From: Lentinula raphanica
Lineage: Eukaryota; Basidiomycota; Agaricomycetes; Agaricales; Omphalotaceae
Direction of reading: 5' to 3'
Length of the DNA stretch: 64,000 nt
Assembly (NCBI GenBank): GCA_027919835.1
Contig: JANVFP010000002.1
Location: 248,001 to 312,000 of the forward strand
A program made the translations under genes and the position numbers. Position 1 is the stretch's first letter, and each line of letters starts with the position of its first letter. The notes beneath the pieces were generated by a model, which had not been told where the DNA came from, searched no databases, and saw only the letters and a program-made list of their open reading frames with translations. This document shows positions 33,850-48,100 of the stretch, one piece after another.

Positions 33850-36800
33850 ATGACCACTCGTCCGAAACGTACACGCCCAAATTCAGCTGTTTACCTCGGA
33901 AGTGATCCCCTTCATCTTGCTTCTACTCCTCCGGGAATTCCAGATCTACCAGAGCCTCCGAGTCCTGTGAGCTCAACAGGATCCGGACTACCATCACCTC
34001 CAGCAACCAACTCAACTGGCAGCGGTAGCACAGGCGACCCAGCGAGTATCGCTATTCGGGGTACAGCACGGACGGCGACGAGCATGCTCGAAACCCATAA
34101 CATCAAAGAACATGATGTTGGTTATGCTGACGGCCCTTCTGACGATGACGACGACGACGACTATCACAATGATCATGAAACTGAAAACGAAAACGACGCA
34201 GACGATACAGCCAGACTGAGCCACCGCCACTTCAAATCGGTATCAGTCAATGAAAATGCTCTGGCAATCCAGCGTGCTTTGACATTGAAGGAGAGGACGC
34301 GAATGACCATCGACAAATTGGCTTCTTATTCTCGAAACACCCCATCACCCTCGGCCCACACTCGCAGCTCTGATTCCTCTTCTTCTACTTCGCACCGCAG
34401 GCTTTTAGAGCAGCAACAACAATCTGGATCGGAAACAGAACGAGAGCTAGCAGACTCTGAATCGCGGCCCTTTACCCCCAAATTCAATCGTATTCGTCTC
34501 GTATCTGCTCCAACATCGCCAGGGAAAGCTCTCTCATCCACACAACAATCTACTTCTTCAAACTCATCTGATTCTCCCGCTAGAACGCGCAAAAGAGTTT
34601 CCATGGCTACTTCAGACTTAGCGGAGGTCACATTTGGACGAAGGGTGTTCTCTCCTGATGGATTTGAAAATTCTAAAACGTCGAAACGACTTTCTGATGT
34701 TGCTCAAGCTGCGCTGGCAGCTGTGGCGTCTACCCGAGGTCGTATGAGCCCCACTTCCAGCACAAAAAAGAGACAACCACTCCCCAAGGAGTTTTTCAAT
34801 GCAACAACCTCAAGCTCCACTTCGGGCTCTACTTCGACTCCTTCAGGCTCGAGAAGGGGTAGCCTATCCAGCTCAAACGTATTGGATAACGGTCGGGTAA
34901 GTTTCTGTCTACAATTTGTAATGTTCCCTGTTTTTGATGCTCGCTCCAGCCCTCTGCCGACCTCTCAACACTGCATCAAACTCCCCGTCCTTCCTCTTCC
35001 ATGAAGCACCTGCAACTGTCTCCTCGTCAGCAGAAAAATCTCAATAATGCACTGACTCATTCTGCCCCCCGTCATACATTTTCTGATCCGCGGCCCAATG
35101 CAGAACGTTCATCTACTCTGCGGAGGCATCAAACTGGAGGGAGATGGGTTTCCGAGGATATATCAGTTACCTCTCTACAATTTGATGGGGAAGACGATGG
35201 AGCCTATCAGGAAGCCGTTAATTTGAAAGGACGCAGACAAACTTTGCGCACAGGAGGTAGTGCTGATAGTGCGCTCACTATTGGTGCTGGTAGGAGCCTT
35301 GTAGGCGAAGGTTTGAAAGCTGCTGGTCTTAGAAATGGAGGAACTGTAGGTCGCAGGAATGATCTCTTCGACAGTGAAATGACGCCGTTGCGGGAGAAAG
35401 TAGCACGAGACAGAGAACGGGCGCAGAGAAGAGAGGCATTGGAGAGAAGTCTCAGTCGAACGGGACTTCGTAGTAGAAGTCGAAATGATTGGGACGACGA
35501 CGAAGGCGAAGGTCGTTTTTCTCACACTCGGAGCCTTGCAAATGGAGATATCCCTATACGTGCGGGATCTGTCATTGGAAATCGTGCATCTACTTCTATG
35601 GCAATACTAGATCATGAGCCGGAGGGTGTAGGTGGTGAACGTGAACCTCGAACTGCGCCTCCACATCTCAGATCGTACAAGAGCTCCTACGATCTGGTCA
35701 TTAGCCAGGAAACCCCTTCGCGTAGAGAGATCGACTCAGGCATAGATTCACTCAAGGAACGAGAAGGTCGATACGCTCCCAGTCCCTTTGCTAGCACACG
35801 GCGATTCATACCTAATGCGACAGCGAATGGTGCCGAAACTTCACATCCCAATGTCCCTGATCGTTCCGACCATAATCGACTACTTCATGATAGTCTTCAT
35901 ATGTTCGAAAATCATGTTACCCGTGTACCATCGACTTCAAGTGCAACTGCTAATGATCTGCTCCGGAATGCTCAAAACATCACTAGCGCCGCAGAGAAAC
36001 TCAATCTCATGACTCGTTTGGCTATGTCCCGGGCGTTAGATGCACAAATTAATGCAGAAGTTGACGGTGGTTCCAGTGATTCAGCAGCTGATATATGGAG
36101 AACGGTCGGTGCCGATTATCGAGACCAAATAAGAGTTAGCGACGAGCTGGTGCGGAGCGTGACAGATTTCCTTTTGGGTATTGGGCGTGCAATCAAGGAT
36201 ATGACAGGAACGGAAGAGGGCCATGGGAGAGGTGCCAATATGGATGAATTTGGCGGTAGATTGACGAGGAGTAGTCTCAATTCAGACGGGGGTAGTAACG
36301 GTAGTGGGAGACGCAGCGAAGAATCTCGGAGAAGCTGGGGTGATGATATCAAGCGATTGTCCACAGATTCAAAAAGGCCGGACAGTGTATCGACCGGAAG
36401 ACCCTTGTCAGTGCTCAATTTGAGGAATCATGAGGCACCAATCTCCTCCGGCTCACGGCAGCTGAACAACAATGTGAACACGAATCGCATGCAAGATTCT
36501 GGTCGCGGAGGCTTGGTTACACTCGATTCACAAGAAACTGTACATGCTGCCACTTTTGATCCATCACCTACTCCTGCTTCACGACAATCGAACCGCAATC
36601 AAGACCGTTCCGGGGCCAATCTGGATCGCGCGCGAACACTCCCGCCGTTATCTATACCCAAGTCTTCCGTTCACCTCCCGTCTGAACCACTGGCTCGTCG
36701 CCAAACGCAAACACCAGCTACCTCCACTGGTAGGCGTAGGCCAACCACAGCTTCATCAAATACTGTTCGCGCCCCCTTTCCACTTACCAGCCCCAACATG

Positions 36801-37274
36801 CCCACCACTGCGCTTACTCCCCATACCGTCTCCAATAGTGAGCGTCAAGATCTACTTCTTCGCTCAAATTCAGGCTCAGGGTCTGGCAAATCCTCGGGCA
36901 CTACTCCTCGTTCCACTGTTACCTTCTCTAGATCGTCTACAGTCTCTGCTTTGACCGGCCTTCAACAGCAACAACAACTTGCAGAGCAGCAGAGGCAGCG
37001 AAAGCGTACTCAGTCCAATTCTAGTGCTAGTGGTGCTGAAGCAGTCGAGCGTGTCTCAAGAAGCACCAGGATTACTTCTGGTAGTGAGACTGAAAGGCCT
37101 CCGACTCGCACGATTGGAAGGCTAGAAGATCGCTCGAGAATATCTATAGAGGGCCCTGTAACCTCGAACGGAAATGTTCATCCAGCAGACCGAAGTGCCG
37201 CCAGCCTGATTCTCACTAACACAAAGCCTCGAGAACGCAGGAAAACGGTGGTAGATATGTGGCCCAGGGGTTGA
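33850..37274 (+). CDS. Large low-complexity protein of unknown function
   Basis: Two exons (33850-34896 and 34950-37274; 53-nt intron with GTAAGT and CTCCAG) give 1123 residues with frame kept. The N-terminal half is Ser/Thr/Pro-rich with an Asp run (DDDDDDD near residue 100) and short Gln runs. A more ordered segment (SATANDLLRNAQNITSAAEK through RDQIRVSDELVRSVTDFLLG, about residues 700-780) looks helical and may be a coiled coil. Many RxxS and SP sites suggest phosphorylation. The protein ends VVDMWPRG. I do not recognise the family; a cytoskeletal or polarity scaffold is possible but unproven. Confidence 0.8.
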
Positions 37275-37848
37275 TCCTAGACTTGACCTTGACTTGGGTC
37301 GTTCAGTTGTATGTTACTGTGTAAGCTCTTCCTTCTCATACCGACTTCAAGTCCACTCATACCTTTATACAGACATACTTGTTTTTCCGATTATTATTAT
37401 GCAGTGGATCGAGACGGTCCATGTGCTATTCAACTTCTTCGTATGAACCTTCCATTAGTCTCAACATGTGTTTGTTTTGGGCTTTGCGATTGCGACCTCA
37501 ATATGTATATCTCTTTCCGCATTCATTTCTTGTTACAGATCAAGTATGATGGTACTCTCGTTTCTCTCTCTCTCTCTCTTTTCCTCTCTGTGTTTCATTC
37601 CGATGTGTTCTCATATCTTTCCATTGTCCCCGTATACGTTGCACGTATTTATGGACTCTATGTAGTGCTGAACAGTCTAACTTACATCTCTGTCCAGCAT
37701 AATGTTTATGCGTAATGAATGTCGTATCAATGCATATACATGAGCACTAAGAAATATATCATTGGCGTTTCTCGATGCCTCGAACTTTGACTTACTCCAG
37801 GCTTGTAGCCTCAGGTAATGCAACTTACGTCATCTTCTGCTCTTTCAG
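37275..37848. other. Intergenic with CT microsatellite
   Basis: Contains a pyrimidine tract with repeated TC units at about 37561-37590. Probably the 3'UTR of the preceding gene and the promoter of TGS1; short open frames here are not conserved. Confidence 0.5.
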
Positions 37849-38917
<1,069 letters not shown>

Positions 38918-39487
38918 GGAAATTTCGAGAAGATTAGTTGTCAAAATCTAATAGAACACGGGCAGTTGACTGTCACTGTGTATCGAATGCACGAATGAAT
39001 AGCGTTCAGAGAGAATGGGGTGACTAGTCCTAAGTATACTGAGTCTGGAGTCTATCAACAATATATCTCCAACATACAGTTACTTATGTAGTTACTGCAA
39101 GCCAAAATATGATGCTCGAAGAGAGGTTGTGACATCAAGGTTGTGTTTTATTTATCGGGGTTGTATTTCGGGGCCCGCCGTCCTTGGCAAAGCGGTGCCT
39201 GATCTCTTCACGAAACCTTTGAAGTTTGGCAGTTGGACAGATGCAACCCATCTGCAATCGCCTTCTCATCTCGTCGTCTGCATTATGTGCCAGTGGTGAA
39301 CACTGTTCGTCAACTCATCATGGAGTTGAGGCGTCTTGTGTCAATACCATCATCGGCCCGGACTTGAACAACTGCCAGTTGCTGTGCATGACGACACGCA
39401 GCAGTAACATTCTACCTTTTGTCTTCCATGTACCCTCAAACTATCTGAACAGTCAAAGATACCCTATTCCAACCAAGACTTGCCAAA
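38918..39487. other. Intergenic
   Basis: 570 bp between TGS1 and the mannosyltransferase, presumably 3'UTR plus promoter. No gene accepted; one short frame carries a Copia-like DLFTKPL at 39201-39221 that I treat as chance. Confidence 0.4.
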
Positions 39488-41125
39488 ATGAACATGACTT
39501 TAAGATATATCCTAGCTTTGTTCGGTGCCGTGGTCGGTGGCTTTCTTCATTTGGCTCTCACAATCCTTGATTTTTTCTTAGATCACCATCCACTACATTC
39601 TATCTTTCACCCACACCGAATATAGACGAGCTACTTCAATAAGCCATCTCGCTTCCCATTTTACAGGAGTCGATCCTGTAGACATCACACCTATACCAGA
39701 CCGATACTACCTTCCTTTCTGTGAGTGAAGAATCTTCCTGATGCTTCTCAGTTTAACATAGAGCCACCTGTTAGCAAACGATACCTTGGCTGTCGATCGT
39801 CGTGCCAATGCCACATTTGTGATATTAGCCAGAAACAGTGATGTTGATAACACCGTGCGGAGTATTCGAGAAATAGAGGACAGGTTCAATCGACGGTTCA
39901 GATATCCCTACGTGTTCCTCAACGAAGAACCTTTCTCAGATGATTTCAAAAAGTATGTCTCCAATGTCTTTCATTCAGATTCAATCTGAACGTTTGTTGT
40001 CATGGACAGACGAATCTCAGTACTCTCAGATGCGAAGATGGAATTCGGGACTATTCCACGAGAGCATTGGTATCAGCCCAGCTCCATTGACGAAGAGAAG
40101 GCAGAGGCCGGAAGAAATCGTATGGTCGAGCAAGGGATCATATATGGCGGAAGTGTGAGCTATAGAAACATGTGTCGTTTCAATAGTGGAGTATGTCCTC
40201 CACATTCTCCTCAACGATACTACAAACTCACACAGGAAACCCCTGAACACAGTTCTTCTTCCGTCATCCATTAATGGAAAAGTATAGATGGTATTGGAGG
40301 ATAGAGTACGTTGTCTTTCTTTCACGATACGCGACAACCCATCGACGGATTTATCCAGACCTGATGTTCATTTCCATTGTGATATACGATTTGACCCTTT
40401 TGTTTACATGGAGGAAAACAACAAGATCTACGCGTTTACTATCACCATGTACGAATTTGAAAAGACAATTCCTACACTCTGGGGACACGTCAAAGGTCTG
40501 GCCAAACTTGTGTAACTTTCCCCAACTCATTGATGTCGTCAACGTCAGACTTCATCAAGCTACATCCAGAATACGTGGCTAAAGACAACGCGATGGGATT
40601 CTTATCCGAAACTGGTGGCGATACGTACAACCTTTGTCATTGTAAATGATTTCCATCCTATGAGCTGACGAGACACTGACCTATCCTGCGCACAGTTTGG
40701 TCCAATTTTGAGATTGCGGATATGTCGTTTTGGCGCGGCGAAGCCTACACAAAGTTCTTCGAATACTTGGACGAGCAAGGTGGTTTCTATTACGAGGTTT
40801 GTGTCTGTGTTCAGATTTCGGTATCCACTTGTTGATCTTGGACTTCTAGCGATGGGGCGATGCTCCTGTTCATTCGATAGCTGCTGCATTATTTGCTTCA
40901 TCCGATCAGATACAATTTTTCGACCAGATTGGATACGAGCACAATCCCTATACGCATTGCCCCCGTAACGAGGAGACGTGGAAAGAGGAGAGATGCACTT
41001 GTGACCCTAAACGAAGTTTTGGTAAATCTTACTCCCTCTTTTGGAGAAACAGTGTATTCATTGTTTTCTCAGATTATGATGGCTATTCGTGTATGAGCAG
41101 ATGGGATCGATTTCTGCAAAGTTGA
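39488..41125 (+). CDS. Alpha-1,2-mannosyltransferase, GT15 (KRE2/MNT1/KTR) family
   Basis: Golgi type II membrane enzyme that adds alpha-1,2-mannose from GDP-mannose to N- and O-glycans of secreted and cell-wall proteins. Ten exons (39488-39532, 39582-39720, 39775-39952, 40010-40190, 40253-40305, 40359-40495, 40549-40641, 40696-40796, 40850-41021, 41073-41125) sum to 1152 nt, 383 residues. A membrane anchor lies at about residues 5-22 (LRYILALFGAVITIHYIL), reconstructed only when the first 49-nt intron is removed. Family motifs: ATFVILARNSD, YPYVFLNEEPFS, MCRFNSGFFFRHPLM, YWRIEPDVHFHCDI, WSNFEIADMSFWR, ERWGDAPVHSIAAALF and a C-terminal CTCDP. Lumenal domain is complete. Confidence 0.95.
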
Positions 41126-41527
41126 AGTTGAACATCGTCTTCCATCGTGTACAACCCATCCCCACACTAGACCTACGCATCGCAGAGACTACACGCTATC
41201 TATTATATATTAAGCTCCACCCATAGATGCCATCCGAAGGTGACGAATTATCCACCGTGCATCTTTACCATACATGTAAGTGAGCATGAATATTTGAGGG
41301 CAAGTCCGGAACTACCGTTCAATTACTTCCTATATCCTAGGCTCTAGCAAGACTTATCTTACATTGAGGGAGAGGGCGTGACTTCTATTTTCTCTGTCGG
41401 CGACGCAGCATCATTGGTGACAGAACCTTGATCTTGGCGGAGTTCCGCGTTCAAACTATCCGAGAGCCTTCTCAAAAGCATAAATTCGACCGTTCTGGAG
41501 ATGTAACACCTCCATAGCTCCATTTCT

Positions 41528-43192
41528 ATGGGTGAATTCATTCGAACTCCAACGAATACTAGCCACCTCTTGTACACGAACGTTGCACCCTCTGCCCACG
41601 AAAGATGCATCATTGCAGATTTACTAGAAAAGAAGGTTCAGCATTTGCGGAATATTGAAGAGATGGCTCGCACTCTGAACCATGAACTCATCCAGGCTCG
41701 AACTGATCTCGCAGAGCACAAAGCGCTGCTTTCGGGAGTTCGCAGACTGCCTGTGGAGATCATGTCAGAGATATTCTTGCAATGCTTGCCTGAAGTGGAT
41801 ACTTCATCCGTCATATGGAGTCCAGAGCCTAGTCCTGATCAAGCCCCCTTGCTACTGACTCAGGTCTGCCGGAATTGGCGCAGCATCGCTATTGGAACAC
41901 CGCGTTTGTGGTCGACTCTAAGCATAAATGCTTCGAACGGGAGTGCATCTCATGCTGAAATCTCCAAACTCTGGTTGGACAGGTCGAAGAAAGTTCCTCT
42001 TACGCTGTCGCTGCTTGTTCGGTCTACGGATCGATTTTACGGTGGGAGGCGCGCGAAGTCGTACGAGGAATTCGTCCCGCTTGCTGCCACCAAAGTTCTC
42101 ACCATGTTCGTCTCCCATCTCTGGCGAGTACGAGCTCTTGCTCTTCTCTTCGCACTACCCGTTATCCGCGCCGTTCCAGAGCTGCGTTCGGTGCGAGACA
42201 ACGTTTGTGTCCAGCTAGAGAGATTGCACCTTGTTACTTCTTTCGAGAACACCGCTCGAGAGATTTCGTGGACTAGATCCTTGGTTCACTCCGCTCCCAA
42301 CCTCCGACACCTATATTTCGATTCTTCCATGGTACCCCTTCCCATAGTACGAGGACAAGAATGGTTCCTCCGTCTTCGGACTATCAATCTGGATGCTGCG
42401 TATGGGATCCCTCCGCAGGATTTCTTTCTGCTCCTTCGAAATTCCCCTGAGCTTGTTCGGTGTGTCATTGTCATGAACCTTGACGAGTCATTGAATCATG
42501 CTACCCATTGGGACGAAATGCCCAAGGTCATGCATTCCGCGCTGCAGGAGCTCTCCTTGAGCAGTGAGGACATATTCCTTGGGAACGTTCTGGACCTCCT
42601 CACTTTACCAGCGCTTGTCTCTTTGAAACTCAGCACCGTAGGAGATGAAGCTTGGCCACACCAGCAATTGATCGGCTTCATGTCGAGGTCTTTGTGTATC
42701 CTGAAAGAGCTCAAACTGGACTCGGAGAGGATGACCGACGATCAGCTATTGATCTATCTGGGGCTCGTCAACAAAGGTTTGAGGGCGCTATATCTCCCGA
42801 CTTGGAAATCAGCGTCTGAGAAAGTTATGCGATTCATTACACCTGTCAAAATGAAAACACCCAGGGGGACCTTGCTGAACTCTCCTGGGATTCCTCCGTT
42901 CCCGCTGGATAATCTCCCATACCTTGAAACTTTAACCTTTGGCATTGCTCCCCATCAGCATATTGAGAGCCTTCGTGACTTTGTCAAAGACAGATGCTTG
43001 GTTGAACAAGGTAAAAAACCTAGGTTGCGATCTGTTCACATCCACCTGTTACTGCCTATCATCGCTGGACTTGCTACAGATTTGGATCTTTCTCTGAAAG
43101 GACTACTTGACCAAGTCCGATTCGATGGTGAAAACATGACTTTGAAGATTACGTCTAGTCATTTGCAGTTCTCATCTTTTGTTTCTGCCTAG
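41528..43192 (+). CDS. F-box-like protein with leucine-rich C-terminal part
   Basis: Single-exon 554-residue protein. A short coiled-coil segment (about residues 30-70) precedes the F-box core LPVEIMSEIFLQCLP (about 73-87), then CRNWRSIAIGTPRLWSTL, a layout repeated in the large F-box families of mushroom-forming fungi. The rest has irregular leucine-rich repeats (for example LYFDSSMVPLPIV, LQELSLSSEDIFL, LVSLKLSTVGDEAW). It probably acts as substrate receptor of an SCF ubiquitin ligase. Lack of introns contrasts with neighbours and suits a recently expanded or retroposed family; that is inference. Confidence 0.85.
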   Translation: MGEFIRTPTNTSHLLYTNVAPSAHERCIIADLLEKKVQHLRNIEEMARTLNHELIQARTDLAEHKALLSGVRRLPVEIMSEIFLQCLPEVDTSSVIWSPEPSPDQAPLLLTQVCRNWRSIAIGTPRLWSTLSINASNGSASHAEISKLWLDRSKKVPLTLSLLVRSTDRFYGGRRAKSYEEFVPLAATKVLTMFVSHLWRVRALALLFALPVIRAVPELRSVRDNVCVQLERLHLVTSFENTAREISWTRSLVHSAPNLRHLYFDSSMVPLPIVRGQEWFLRLRTINLDAAYGIPPQDFFLLLRNSPELVRCVIVMNLDESLNHATHWDEMPKVMHSALQELSLSSEDIFLGNVLDLLTLPALVSLKLSTVGDEAWPHQQLIGFMSRSLCILKELKLDSERMTDDQLLIYLGLVNKGLRALYLPTWKSASEKVMRFITPVKMKTPRGTLLNSPGIPPFPLDNLPYLETLTFGIAPHQHIESLRDFVKDRCLVEQGKKPRLRSVHIHLLLPIIAGLATDLDLSLKGLLDQVRFDGENMTLKITSSHLQFSSFVSA

Positions 43193-43630
43193 GTGAATTT
43201 GCTAAGATAGTATATATGAGTTACGAGATGCCTTGAAGCTCCTCGAAGTACTATAGGTAAACCAAGTACTGTACTGGTGTAACCGAGGTTTAGTATTAGT
43301 TGAATGCCGGTTCATTGCCGAATATGATCACAACTTGCCTTTCTTCTATCACAATCACAGAACCTTCCTTGTACATAATTGAATATCCGTAGCACAGAAG
43401 CTGAACATGGTCATTTGCTTGTTCCTCGCTGCGCGTTCTCAACATTGGAGGCATATATATGAACACCCAACTGCTCCGGCTGCGACCCTGCCATTCCAAT
43501 GTTCCAACTTGTGGAAGGCTGCTACTGCTACAAGATTTCAACACGCATTCGAAAGTCATTTCTTGTGCAGTCACAAATTTCTCTCTTCTATTTGTGAACC
43601 TGTAGTCACCCGCAACATCCCCGCTCGATC
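43193..43630. other. Intergenic
   Basis: 438 bp between the F-box gene and the next start. Overlapping short frames on both strands without resemblance to known proteins; none accepted. Confidence 0.4.
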
Positions 43631-44967
43631 ATGGCACATCTAGCTAACTCAGCACCGCTGAGATTGATGTCAGACTCCATTTGCTCAAACTTGAACAAGA
43701 ACTCCTCAAACCCTCTAGAACAACCGAAACTGACCATACGCATCCCGCCGTTAAAGCAGGTGCAAAATTCAAAGGTTTGTTCATGCTGATTCTGCAGTGG
43801 TCAGTACCGATACTGATTAGACAATTATCCAGATTAGTATGGACACGAATCGTTGGCCAAACAGAAAGCATTTCTCTGTTCGTTTCGTCGAGAGGTTCTC
43901 CTCTCCGCCACCGCTGGTATTCAAACCAACGGCGATCGAGGACGATCTAGCAACTGTACAACATTCTCAAGCAACTTCTAGTACTGGTGGGTGTTGTTCA
44001 GATGTACAGCACATTCACTTATATTGCTGGATTATACGCAGATCCTGAATGTGCATTCATTGCTACATTGGAGTACAAGTCGGAGGAAGAGTCAGAGGAA
44101 GAGTCGCCTCGAGAATTAGCTGATGTCTCGATGTCCGATATCACCAACGAAGGGTTTGCTACATATTCATCTCAGAATCCTCAGCATGACAAAAGGCCTA
44201 CTACTGTAGCGCTTGGCGACCTATTCAATCTGAATAGGTTGCCTCAACATTTGCTGGAAAATCCTAGCGAAAGGGCTCAACTCACAGAGTCTTCCTCTCG
44301 CATTACGTTCTCACGTCCGATGGCAGCTGCTTCTCTACCCTTTCACAACCCGATTTCACCATACCCCAGAAACCTATTGCCCTCAAGACCTATTTCGCCG
44401 CCACTCCGCGGTAGCTATCCTACCCCGCCACCGAGCCAGTCTCCCATGACTCCTCGCGCATCTCCTTCGTTTATCAGGTCTCCGTCACTCAAATATTCTG
44501 GCCCTCTCCCGACTATGCACAGGGAGCATTCGAGCCCTATCAAATTCAAAAAGAATAATTATCGCGCCGCCTCGGAAGACATGATGGTAGACCCTCAGGA
44601 AAATACCAGTTCTCAATCCATGGATATAGCAGGGGTAGACTTAGAGACCGATATGGTAGTGGACCAAAGGGGTTCAGGGTTCTTCAGAGATCACCCTACG
44701 ATTGCTTCGCCATATACCACGGCACATGAAGTTGATCCTGAACCAATGTCCGACATTGACGTGGTACACCATTCAGACCAAGGTCAAGAACCTGTATGGA
44801 ATGCTCTCCTGGAGGACTTCGACATGAGCGTTGACCCGCCGGTCGAAGTTGATCATAATGACCCAGGTATGGAATCAAATTCCGTAGACGAAAAGGAAGT
44901 CATAAACGATGAGGATGGCGATGATTTATATGATAAATACGACCTTGTATATCCTACGCTTGAATAA
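43631..44967 (+). CDS. Ser/Pro-rich acidic protein of unknown function
   Basis: Three exons (43631-43759, 43833-43986, 44042-44967) give 402 residues with frame kept at both joins (introns 73 and 55 nt). The N-terminal part has a folded look (RWPNRKHFSVRFVERFSSPPP and ECAFIATLEYKSEEE); the middle is Pro/Ser-rich (PTPPPSQSPMTPRASPSF) and the C-terminus strongly acidic (INDEDGDDLYDKYDLVYP). No domain recognised; a nuclear regulator or adaptor is possible. The start is the first ATG in frame and is not otherwise supported. Confidence 0.7.
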
Positions 44968-45197
44968 ACATGAAATGACGGAACAGTGTGTCCGGAGCGG
45001 AATAGGTTTCCGAACAAAGTTCAAGCATCTTCACACTTAGCCTTTACCTTCATCGAATTTCCTGCTTTCGCAATATCCCTTTCACTCTAGCATCCAAGAT
45101 TGTTTTCCAGAAGCCTGACAGCGACCCATTCTTCCGAACACTCATTTCGTACACGTTCCCCCATTGTTAGTGACTACTACAAACAGCCAATGTGCAC

Positions 45198-48100
45198 ATG
45201 TCAACAACAACGGACACGACCAGTGAGAAAGTCGATGACAGTAACTTTGTGAACGGTCACGGGGAGACAATAGATGATGAACAGGACGAGGTAGAAGAAA
45301 GTAGTGTGTCAGAAGAAGACGAACAAGATAGTGCTGAAGGCGAGGAGGAGGAGGAGGAGCAAGATGGTACGGAGGACGGAGAGGACGAGGACGAGGAACC
45401 AGCGTTGAAATATGAACGAATTGGCGGAGAACTGCCTGCATTACTCAAGAAAGATTCAGCTTCTGCGTTGACGATTTCAGCCAAATTCATGGTATGTGGT
45501 GTCAACTGTAAGTCATGTCCTGAATCACATCGGTATCCCAGGTATTAGGTACACACGCTGGCATCGTCCATCTTCTTGACCTCAGCGGCAACAGAATCAA
45601 GTCATACAAATCTCACCAAGCGTCCATTGTCGATATTTGTGTAGACGAAACTTCTGATTTTATTGCTACTGCTTCTATTGATGGTCAAGTAATCATCATC
45701 TCTCTCTCCTCTCGCGAATCTTACGCTTTCGACCTACGACGACCATTGCGTACTGTTGCACTCGAACCTTCCTTTGCTCAACGGAGTTCTCGCGCTTTCG
45801 TCTTCGGTGGTTTGGCTGGTACCCTCACATTGCGAGAAAAGCGCGGCTTTTTTGGAGTGGGCCACACTGAAACCCTCTTGCATTCATCGGAAGGATCTAT
45901 CTGGCAGGTTCGCTGGTCACCCTCTGGTCCGCTCATTGCCTGGGCAAATGATTTGGGTGTCAAAGTCTATGATACGGCCACCAAGTCGATCATAGCTTAC
46001 ATTGATCGCCCGCAGGATGCACCCCGTCCAGATTTGTTTCCAGTCAACCTGAACTGGCAGGACGAACAGACTTTGCTAATTGCTTGGGCCGATTTCATCA
46101 AAGTTGCTCGAGTTAGGACAAGAGAGACGGGATTTATGCTCGAAGTCATCAAAGTGTTCCAGTTGGATTCAATGATCGCAGGAATCATGCCTCATCCAAT
46201 GCCAATAGCAGTAGGGTCCGCGCCCGTCTCTCGACCACAGTCCATCGTTTCCACCACTTCATCATCTCATTCCCATCTCGTGAATGCTATTGCAAAGCCG
46301 AATCCGACCCCTACTATGAATCCTCCGCCTCTTACTTCTTTTCTACTCCTCACATTTTCGCCACCACAAACTTCGCTACTTGACCTCGATGCCCTCCTCA
46401 CATCTGATACCGACCGCACCAAGCAGGCCAAAGCTCCTTCCGAACGACCAGAGCTAAGAATCATCAGTCGCGGAGGGGAGGAATTGGCTGCGGATGCGCT
46501 GAGTGTCAGTGGATACCAATCATGGGGTTGTGGAGATTATATACTTGCAGGTCCTATATCTACAGACGCCGAATTGGCTAGGACGCTAGCATCACCTTCG
46601 GCAAATTCGCCTGCCAATGGTACTACGATCTCAACAAAATCCAACAAATGGTATGTTGTTCTCTCTCCCCGGGACCTGATACTCGTCCGGCCCAGAGATG
46701 AGCTTGATCATGTCTCGTGGCTGGTCGAGAGGGAGCGGTACGAGGAAGCCCTAGAAGCGCTAGAGGTGATAGAACATTCCTTAAGTGGGACCAACGATCA
46801 CGATGGAAATACGAAAAATCTGGGTTTTGGGGATAAGAAAGTTGCTGGAGTGAACCTTACTTCAGCCGATGTAGGCCAGAAACTTGTGGAAACATTGGTT
46901 AGCGAAGGTGAGCTCCGCTCAACTGTAGACTTCTGATTTCTAACAAATCTCCCTATTCCAGGTTCGTTTCCGAAGGCTGCTCAGTTTCTCCCCAAAGTTT
47001 GTGGGCGGGATCCAAAGCGTTGGGAGGATTGGATATTCGTGTTTGCCGAGAAAAGACACTTGCAGGTTTGTCAATTTCTCGATTGGTTGCTTCGTCTTAC
47101 TTATCATCCACAGTCTATTATCCCTGTGGTACCAACGCAACATCCTCGTCTCAATAGAGTGGTTTATGAGATGATAATGGCCTATTTTTTGACTCATGAC
47201 GCTACGGTACTTTCTACCTGATGCGAAAATCTTCCTGTGCTCATCTCGATCTCAACGCAGATGGTCCTCAGAACGATCAGAGAGTGGCCTCACGACATAT
47301 ATGATGTAGGTGCAGTCATCATCGCTGTGAAGGATCAGTTGGACAAAGCGGATGTTGCGAATGATCCTGCGGCAAAAGCGACTACCGTTGTGCTCATGGA
47401 GTGTCTCGCCGAACTGTAAGTGCTTCGAGGACGTCGAATCAGGTTTAGACCGTGACATTCCTGTCTTTATAGATATACCTCCAATCGTCAACCTGGAAAA
47501 GCATTACCATATTTCCTCAGACTGAGACGTCCTAATGTCTTCGAACTCATCGAGGAGAACAACCTGTATACGGATGTAAAGGAGATGGTACTAACTTTGA
47601 TTGAGTTCGAGTCTGAGTTGGATGAAGGGGATACAGGAAGGAAGGAGGAAGACGAATCAAGTCGGGCGATTGCGTTGTTGGTTGATAATGTGCATTCTAT
47701 ACCAGTGAGGAAATTTTCTTTCGGTTCTCTTCACTGTTGATCTTGCGACATAGATCAACAAAGTGGTCTCTCAGCTTGCGCCGAGACCAAAATACCTCTT
47801 TCTCTATCTGGACGCGTTGAATGCCAGAGACCCAAATTTGCTTGCTGGATCAGGGTTTTCGGATTTACAGAATCTTCAGGTATATATCGGACTACATTCC
47901 GCAATGTCATTCACCTCTACTCGAATCACTTAGGTTCAACTCTATGCTGAATATGCAAGGCCCAGGCTTATCGACTTTCTCAGATCGAGTACAGACTACG
48001 ATTTGGAAAAGGTATGTGATTCACACAATTTGTCCACTCATATGAAGCGGTTGATTTTTGATACAACATCTACGGGAAGGCATACCAAGTCTGTCAAGAG

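Noticed and set aside
39190..39300. Copia-like DLFTKPL string after TGS1, suggesting a retrotransposon remnant
   Set aside because: Only seven residues match; no other Copia motif is in frame nearby and no LTR is visible, so chance is likely.
43296..43574. 92-codon minus-strand frame between F-box gene and the next gene
   Set aside because: Overlapped by an equally long plus-strand frame, lacks a recognisable domain and a supported start.
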